Below, piece by piece: positions 58,876 through 64,000 of a stretch of 64,000 bases of DNA (positions within the stretch are counted from its first letter, which is position 1; every line of letters starts with the position of its first letter). The DNA lies in the NCBI GenBank assembly GCA_052435735.1, contig JBQVNB010000012.1, forward strand, positions 1-64,000, given 5' to 3'. The stretch is from Aliihoeflea sp052435735. GTDB taxonomy: Bacteria; Pseudomonadota; Alphaproteobacteria; Rhizobiales; Rhizobiaceae. A model generated the notes under the pieces. The model had not been told where the DNA came from. It did not search any database and saw only the letters and a list, made by a program, of their open reading frames with translations. The position numbers and the translations under genes are program-made.

Positions 58876-61029
58876 TCAAAGCGCCGACAGCGTTTCGGGC
58901 GTGTCCGGCAGCCGGACGACCGGTGCCTGCCGGAACGCGTCGGACATGTTGACGAGAAGGCGCGTGGTGCGGTTCGACAAGAGGGCGGGGCGCTCCTGCT
59001 GCTCCGTCGTGTCGGTCTCGGCTCCAGCGGCGCTCGTCTCGGCCTCGGCCACGAGCTTCTCGTCGACGAACGGGTTCTCGATGCCGGGGATCGGCTTCAG
59101 TTCGACGTTCTGATGCGCGTAGGTCATCAGGCGCTGCCAGGTCATGGCAGGCAGCGAGCCGCCGGTCATGTTGTTGGTGGTCGAGAAATCGTCGTTGCCC
59201 ATCCAGACCGCGGCCGTGTAGTTGCCGGTGAAACCGACATACCAGGCGTCGCGATAGGCCTGCGTCGTGCCGGTCTTGCCGGCCGAGCGTATGCCTTCGA
59301 GGGCGGCGCGCCGGGCGGTGCCCCATTCGGGAATCTGGACGAGGATCGAGTTGAGCGAGGCGAGCGCCTCGGGCGACAGGGCAGGGACCGGCGGGGGCGC
59401 GTCGCGGCCGAAATCATAGACCACGTCGCCCGCATGGGTGAGCATCTGCGAAATGCCGTGCCGCGTGCCCGCGACGCCGCCGGCGGCAAGCGTGTTGTAG
59501 GCGGTGGCCTGGTCCATCACGGTCAGGCTCGACGTGCCGAGGACCATCGTCTTGTGCGTGCTGATCTCGGATTCGACGCCCATCGCCATGGCGATGTCAC
59601 GGATCGGCGTGGTGGTCAGGTGATCGTGGGCGAGACGCACGGGAACGGTGTTGATCGAGCGCACCAGCGCCTCGGTCAGCGACATGCGGCCGGAAAACTT
59701 GCGTGCATAGTTCTGCGGCGACCAGCCGCCCCAATTGATCGGCGCGTCGGAAATGACGGAGTCCGGCTTGAAGCCGTGCTCCATCGCCGCCGCATAGACA
59801 TAGGTCTTGAAGGACGAGCCGGTCTGGCGCAGCGCCCGCGTCGCACGGTTGAACTGGCTGCGGCCGTAATCGCGCCCGCCGACCATGGCGCGCACGGCGC
59901 CATTGTCCTCGATCAGCACGATCGCGCCTTCGGTGACGCGATACTCGGAGCCGTGCTGGCGAAGGTGGAATTCGAGCGACTCTTCCGCCGCGCGCTGCAT
60001 GTCGAGATCGATCGTCGTTCGGGCGACGAGCGCGTGCGGGCCGTTCCTCGGCGCGTGCTTCTTGACCTCCTCGAAGGCCCAGTCGAGGAAATAGTCCGGG
60101 CTCTCCATATTGGCGCGGTCGACGGAGGTGGCTGGGCGCAGGCGCGCTGCGAGAACCTCGCCTTCCGACATCATGCGGCTGTCGACCAGATTGTTCAGGA
60201 CGACGTTCGCACGGCCGCGCGCGGCGGGCAGGTTGATGTGGGGCGCGTAATTGCCCGGCGCCTTGAAGAGGCCGGCCAGCATCGCCGCCTCGGCGAGCGT
60301 CACGTCCTTGATGTGCTTGTCGAAATAGAAATCCGCCGCAGCCGTGATGCCGAACGTGCCGCCGCCCATATAGGCGCGGTCGAGATAGAGCTGGAGGATT
60401 TCCTTCTTCGACAGATTGGCCTCGAGCCAGAGGGCGAGGAAGGCTTCCTTGATCTTGCGCTCCATCGAGCGCTCATTGGTCAGGAACAGGTTCTTGGCGA
60501 GCTGCTGGGTGAGGGTGGAGCCGCCCTGGACGACCGAATTGGCGCGCACGTTCTGCGACATGGCGCGGGCAAGGCCGATGACGTCGATGCCGAAATGCTC
60601 GAAGAAGCGGCGGTCTTCGGTGGCCAGCACGGCCTTGATAACGTGGTCCGGCATCTCGTCGACGGGGACGGAATCGCGCTGGATGATGCCGCGCTGGCCG
60701 ATCTCATTGCCGTAGCGATCGAGGAAGGTGACGGCGTATTCGCCCTGGCTGCGCCAGTCGCGCGCGGTTTCCTCGAAGGCGGGCATGGCGAGCGCCAGCA
60801 TGACGATGGAGCCGGCGGTGCCCATGGTGAAGGCTTCGCTCGACATCTCGACGATGCCGCGCCGCCAGCCGGTGACCTTGAAGCGGCGGAAGAAGATGGT
60901 GACGTTTTCCCACCGCTCACGCGCGCGAAAGCCGGCCTCGTAGAGCGAGGTATCGATCCACGCGTCGAACGCGAGCAGACGGCCAGGCCGCGACGCCTTC
61001 CTCTTGCGAGCCGAAAACGGATTCTTCAT
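58876..61029 (-). CDS. Class A penicillin-binding protein (PBP1A family)
   Basis: This 717-residue bifunctional peptidoglycan synthase has a long cytoplasmic N-terminus (about 60), a membrane helix, a GT51 glycosyltransferase domain (ATEDRRFFEHFGID and GGSTLTQQLAKNLFL) and a transpeptidase domain with SxxK in TGSSFKTYV and KTGTTQA. It extends glycan strands and cross-links them. The start at 61029 fits the family; an upstream frame reaching 61161 is unlikely. It is divergent from the packaging module. Confidence 0.94.
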   Translation of the reverse strand: MKNPFSARKRKASRPGRLLAFDAWIDTSLYEAGFRARERWENVTIFFRRFKVTGWRRGIVEMSSEAFTMGTAGSIVMLALAMPAFEETARDWRSQGEYAVTFLDRYGNEIGQRGIIQRDSVPVDEMPDHVIKAVLATEDRRFFEHFGIDVIGLARAMSQNVRANSVVQGGSTLTQQLAKNLFLTNERSMERKIKEAFLALWLEANLSKKEILQLYLDRAYMGGGTFGITAAADFYFDKHIKDVTLAEAAMLAGLFKAPGNYAPHINLPAARGRANVVLNNLVDSRMMSEGEVLAARLRPATSVDRANMESPDYFLDWAFEEVKKHAPRNGPHALVARTTIDLDMQRAAEESLEFHLRQHGSEYRVTEGAIVLIEDNGAVRAMVGGRDYGRSQFNRATRALRQTGSSFKTYVYAAAMEHGFKPDSVISDAPINWGGWSPQNYARKFSGRMSLTEALVRSINTVPVRLAHDHLTTTPIRDIAMAMGVESEISTHKTMVLGTSSLTVMDQATAYNTLAAGGVAGTRHGISQMLTHAGDVVYDFGRDAPPPVPALSPEALASLNSILVQIPEWGTARRAALEGIRSAGKTGTTQAYRDAWYVGFTGNYTAAVWMGNDDFSTTNNMTGGSLPAMTWQRLMTYAHQNVELKPIPGIENPFVDEKLVAEAETSAAGAETDTTEQQERPALLSNRTTRLLVNMSDAFRQAPVVRLPDTPETLSAL

Positions 61030-61248
61030 TAGCCCACTGCGCCCAATGCCCGAACGCCCCCGCTCGACCTGCAACCAGGAAGCGAAGGCAGTACAACCCT
61101 TCAGGCACCAAGTGTCCTCCAAATGCCTGCCGGCCACAAGGGATGTGTCCGACTTTGGCACGGTATCGTGAATGGAAAAACTGCGGCGTCGCTAACGGGC
61201 AACAGTGGCCGTTGGGGCAAGGGATAAAAGAAAATAGGAAAATAATCC

Positions 61249-61277
61249 TTGACACCGTGACGGTGCTTCTGTAGGTT
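61249..61277 (+). promoter_or_regulatory. Promoter with overlapping dyad ahead of the packaging module
   Basis: TTGACA at 61249-61254 and TAGGTT at 61272-61277 are 17 bases apart, a good sigma-70-type pair. A perfect dyad, CACCGT-G-ACGGTG (61253-61265), overlaps the -35 and spacer, an ideal repressor site. The rest of the 331-base gap 61030-61360 (AT-rich at 61220-61250) holds no supported gene and probably also the PBP1A promoter. Confidence 0.55.
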
Positions 61278-61360
61278 TCGGGCATGGTCGCACTATTGCG
61301 GCTGGGGCGGAGCGGATGGCTCGCCGAAGATCATCTCACATCGATGCCGAGAGGGGATAA

Positions 61361-61831
61361 ATGGGGAGCGCTGAGGGCGTTTTCGCCGCGATGCGGCATG
61401 TGCATGAGGGCGGGGAGGCTTCGCTGGAAAACCTGGCGATGATCGCGGGGCGGTCGTTGCGGACGGTGCGGATGCGGGCCGAGGCGGAAGGCTGGAAGCC
61501 GGTCGCGGCGGGCAGCGTGGCGGAGCGGCGGCGGCGGATCGAAATCCAGTACGACCGGCTGATTGCGGAAATCGAGCGGCTGACGCTCGGAAGCGAAGAC
61601 GGGGAGGGACTGACCTTCGACAAGGCCCGCGTCGACACCATCATGGCGATGGTGCGGGCGCTGGAAAAAATCGGCGAAACCATGCGCTCCGACGAGGACG
61701 CAAAGGACAAGCAGATCAAAGACGATGCCGAACTTGCAGCCGCTCTCAAGCGGATCGACGACCGAATTCGCGAACTCGCCCGATATCATGCAGGACGGAT
61801 GGGCGGCGCAGAACCTGACGGCGCATGTTGA
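61361..61831 (+). CDS. Putative small terminase/GTA g1-like protein
   Basis: This 156-residue helical protein has an N-terminal helix-turn-helix-like region (LAMIAGRSLRTVRMRAEAEGW, about 27-47), a coiled-coil middle and a Asp/Glu/Lys-rich helix (RSDEDAKDKQIKDDAELAAA). Its place immediately before a large terminase, overlapping it, and its length agree with small terminase proteins of gene transfer agents and phages. Homology cannot be confirmed by eye. Confidence 0.65.
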   Translation: MGSAEGVFAAMRHVHEGGEASLENLAMIAGRSLRTVRMRAEAEGWKPVAAGSVAERRRRIEIQYDRLIAEIERLTLGSEDGEGLTFDKARVDTIMAMVRALEKIGETMRSDEDAKDKQIKDDAELAAALKRIDDRIRELARYHAGRMGGAEPDGAC

Positions 61832-63071
61832 GGCGCTGACGCGCGGGGAATGGTTCGACCGCTCGCATGGTGCGCAGTATCCGATAGGAACCACGAAGCC
61901 GACCTGGCTGGTGCTGGGCGGGCGCGGCGCGGGGAAGACGCGGCTGGGGACCAAATGGGTGAACGCGCTTGTGCGCGGGCTGGTGCCCTTCAGTCGTGCC
62001 GGAAAGCATTGCCGGATTGCGCTGATCGGCGAGACGCTGGGCGATGTGCGCGAGGTGATGATCGAGGGCGCTTCGGGCATCATCACGCAGGCGCGCGGCA
62101 ACCGGCCGCGCTACGAGGCGGGACGACGCCGGCTCGTCTGGGATTGCGGCGCTGTCGCCCATGCGTTTTCGTCTGAGGACCCCGAAAGCCTGCGCGGGCC
62201 GCAATTCGACGCGGCCTGGTGCGACGAACTGGCGAAATGGCGCCATCCGCAGGCCTGTTTCGACATGCTGCAATTCGGATTGCGGCTCGGCGAGCGGCCG
62301 GTGCAGATCATCACCACGACGCCACGGCCGATCCCGCTGGTGAAGGCGTTGATGGCCGATCCGGACGTGACGGTGACGCGGCTCAAGACGATGGACAATC
62401 GCGGCAATCTGGCGGCCGGCTTCATCGAGACGATCCGCAAGCGCTATGCCGGATCGCGGCTCGAGCGGCAGGAACTCGACGGCGAACTCATCGAGGATCG
62501 CGACGATGCGCTTTGGTCGCGCGCGCAGTTGGAGGCGGCGCGGATCGGGGGGCGGCCGGAGATGACGCGGATCGTGGTCGCGGTCGACCCGCCGGCGAGC
62601 TCGGGCAGCCGAGCGGATGCGTGCGGGATCGTGGTTGCCGGATTGTGCGACGACGGACGCGCGGTGGTGCTGGAGGACGCGACGGTGCAGGGCCTGAAGC
62701 CGCAGGGCTGGGCCGCGCGCATCGTCGAGGCCTATCACCGGCATGAGGCAGATTGCGTCGTCGCCGAGGTCAACCAGGGCGGCGACATGGTCGGCGCGGT
62801 GCTTGTCGCCGTCGATGCGAGCCTGCCGGTGAAGGCGGTGCGCGCCTCGCGCGGCAAGTGGCTGCGCGCCGAGCCGGTGGCGGCGCTCTATCACCAGGGC
62901 AAGGTTGTCCATGCGCGCCGCTTTGCCGAGCTTGAAGACGAGATGTGCGATTTCGGGCCGCAGGGCCTGTCGAACGGACGCTCGCCCGACCGGCTCGACG
63001 CGCTCGTCTGGGCGCTGAACGAACTTCTTCTGGGGCGCGGGCAGGAACCGCGCATCCGCAAACTCACCTGA
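61725..63071 (+). CDS. Phage/GTA terminase large subunit
   Basis: This 448-residue DNA-packaging motor has Walker A GGRGAGKT (65-72), a Walker B-like AAWCDELAKW, the motif III TTTPRP and a C-terminal nuclease domain with VVAVDPPASSGSRAD and CVVAEVNQGGD. It pumps DNA into the capsid. The 61725 start overlaps the upstream gene by 107 bases; the ATG at 61788 gives 427 residues and cannot be excluded. Confidence 0.92.
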   Translation: MPNLQPLSSGSTTEFANSPDIMQDGWAAQNLTAHVEALTRGEWFDRSHGAQYPIGTTKPTWLVLGGRGAGKTRLGTKWVNALVRGLVPFSRAGKHCRIALIGETLGDVREVMIEGASGIITQARGNRPRYEAGRRRLVWDCGAVAHAFSSEDPESLRGPQFDAAWCDELAKWRHPQACFDMLQFGLRLGERPVQIITTTPRPIPLVKALMADPDVTVTRLKTMDNRGNLAAGFIETIRKRYAGSRLERQELDGELIEDRDDALWSRAQLEAARIGGRPEMTRIVVAVDPPASSGSRADACGIVVAGLCDDGRAVVLEDATVQGLKPQGWAARIVEAYHRHEADCVVAEVNQGGDMVGAVLVAVDASLPVKAVRASRGKWLRAEPVAALYHQGKVVHARRFAELEDEMCDFGPQGLSNGRSPDRLDALVWALNELLLGRGQEPRIRKLT

Positions 63072-63082
63072 AGGAATTGCCG

Positions 63083-64000
63083 ATGGGATGGAAATGGCCT
63101 TGGGCGCGGCGCCCGGAGGACGATGGCGCGCGGCTGGAAACCCGGTCGGCGAGCCTGTCGCCGGGCTTCGTCGCGCTGCACATGAATGGCGAGGCGGTGT
63201 GGACGCGCGGCGACTATGCGGCGCTCGCCCGCGAAGGCTTCATGCGCAATCCGGTCGTGCATCGCTCGGTGCGGATGATCGCACAGGCGGCGGCGACCAT
63301 TCCCTTCCTGCTTTATGAGGAAGGCGAAGAACTGACCGAGCATCCGCTGCTCGACCTCGTCGCGCGTCCGAATGCGCGCCAGTCGGGGCCGGCCTTTCTG
63401 GAAGGGCTCTACGGGCATTTGATGATGGCCGGGAATGCCTATGCGGAATTGGTCGAGACACCGTCCGGGGCGCGCGAGTTGCATTTGTTGCGGCCCGACC
63501 GGGTGACGGTTTCGGCCGACCGGGCGGGCTGGCCGGTGGCGCTGGAGGAGCGGCAGGGGGCTGCGACGCGTCGAGTGGGGCTGGGGCTGGGTGAGGGCGG
63601 CGGGGCGCATCATTTCGCGCTCTTCCATCCGCTCGACGACCATTACGGCTTTCCGCCCTTGCAGGCCGCTTTGATGGCGCTGGACGTGCACAATGCGACG
63701 GGGCGCTGGAACAAGGCCCTGCTCGACAATTCGGCACGGCCGTCGGGCGCGCTCGTCTACGCGCCGAAGGAAGGCGGGAACCTCACCGACGACCAGTATG
63801 AGCGGCTGAAGGCGGAGCTGGAAGAGGGCTATACGGGCGCGGTGCGCGCCGGACGGCCGCTTCTTCTCGAAGGCGGGCTCGACTGGAAGGCGATGGGGCT
63901 GACGCCCAAGGACATGGATTTCATCGAGGCGAAGAATGCGGCGAGCCGCGACATCGCACTCGCCTTCGGCATTCCGCCGATGATCCTCGGCATTCCCGGC
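63083..64000 (+). CDS. HK97-type portal protein (partial, runs off the edge)
   Basis: 306 codons are open to the end of the window with no stop. The protein starts MGWKWPWARRP and has the portal pattern MRNPVVHRSVRMIAQAAATIPF, HPLLDLVARPN, and near the edge DMDFIEAKNAASRDIALAFG, followed by IPPMILGIPG. The portal forms the capsid vertex through which the terminase pumps DNA. The order small terminase, large terminase, portal is that of RcGTA g1-g3 and of HK97-like prophages. Confidence 0.92.
   Translation, partial: MGWKWPWARRPEDDGARLETRSASLSPGFVALHMNGEAVWTRGDYAALAREGFMRNPVVHRSVRMIAQAAATIPFLLYEEGEELTEHPLLDLVARPNARQSGPAFLEGLYGHLMMAGNAYAELVETPSGARELHLLRPDRVTVSADRAGWPVALEERQGAATRRVGLGLGEGGGAHHFALFHPLDDHYGFPPLQAALMALDVHNATGRWNKALLDNSARPSGALVYAPKEGGNLTDDQYERLKAELEEGYTGAVRAGRPLLLEGGLDWKAMGLTPKDMDFIEAKNAASRDIALAFGIPPMILGIPG

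Noticed and set aside
61284..61436. A 50-codon frame just after the 61249-61277 promoter
   Set aside because: It runs out of frame into the small terminase-like gene, has no ribosome-binding site and an improbable Arg/Trp-rich product; more likely a leader.

Overview
The window is GC-rich chromosomal DNA from an alphaproteobacterium, most likely order Hyphomicrobiales (Rhizobiales). The evidence is a MucR/Ros-type regulator, a betI-betC-betA-betB choline-sulfate operon, a seven-gene Mrp/Pha antiporter operon, several small proteins of rhizobial type (DUF1491, DUF2336, DUF5330, DUF6456, DUF1214/DUF1254), TRAP and molybdenum-hydroxylase genes, and RIME-like intergenic palindromes. Genus cannot be fixed from sequence alone. 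Gene density is high, many genes overlap by 1-8 bases, and three tRNA genes (Lys-TTT, Gln-TTG, Pro-CGG) lie on the minus strand.

Layout. 1-1064: an IS110-family insertion sequence whose upstream end may encode a bridge RNA. 1131-3228: metallo-beta-lactamase-fold hydrolase, CcdA, DUF2171 protein. 3252-10859: a six-gene minus-strand operon pairing a three-subunit molybdenum hydroxylase (CoxMSL/XDH type) with a DctPQM TRAP transporter, divergent from a TetR regulator. 10889-11520: HicAB toxin-antitoxin with a clear palindromic operator. 11534-18457: tRNA-Lys and sugar-nucleotide/central metabolism genes (glmU, galE, a cysQ-like phosphatase, a DegT aminotransferase, tRNA-Gln, pgm). 18459-22995: TadE/TadG-like pilus-type proteins, an alpha/beta hydrolase, a 34-residue membrane protein, a structured RNA with terminator downstream of cspA, cspA, tRNA-Pro. 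23074-28564: osmoprotectant operon turning choline-O-sulfate into glycine betaine, with its BetI operator. 28673-37668: thiolase plus atypical SDR, DUF3750, class 3 asparaginase, an orphan methylmalonyl-CoA-mutase-like subunit, a HerA-like ATPase, L,D-transpeptidase, haloacid dehalogenase. 37822-43761: branched-chain aminotransferase, Fe/Mn superoxide dismutase, two c-type cytochromes, oligopeptidase B, MsrB. 43956-49856: complete mrpABCDEFG. 50114-52284: mucR, a DnaA-domain-IV-like protein coupled to a DUF6456 protein. 52281-61029: sufE, DUF5330, a membrane histidine kinase overlapping a peptidoglycan-binding-domain gene, small DUF genes and a class A penicillin-binding protein. 61249-64000: a promoter with a dyad, then small terminase-like, large terminase and portal genes that run off the edge, in the order seen at the start of gene transfer agent clusters and of tailed prophages.

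Themes: salt/osmotic and pH homeostasis (Mrp, Bet, choline sulfatase), oxidative stress (SOD, MsrB, cytochrome c'), envelope building (PBP1A, L,D-transpeptidase, PG-binding protein) and mobile DNA at both ends. No CRISPR array or integrase was seen. Four GC-rich composite palindromes and two RIME-like elements mark gene borders between 14 and 41 kb. The least explained items are the molybdenum-hydroxylase/TRAP operon of unknown substrate, the structured RNA after cspA, the DnaA-domain/DUF6456 pair beside mucR, and the packaging module at the right edge.
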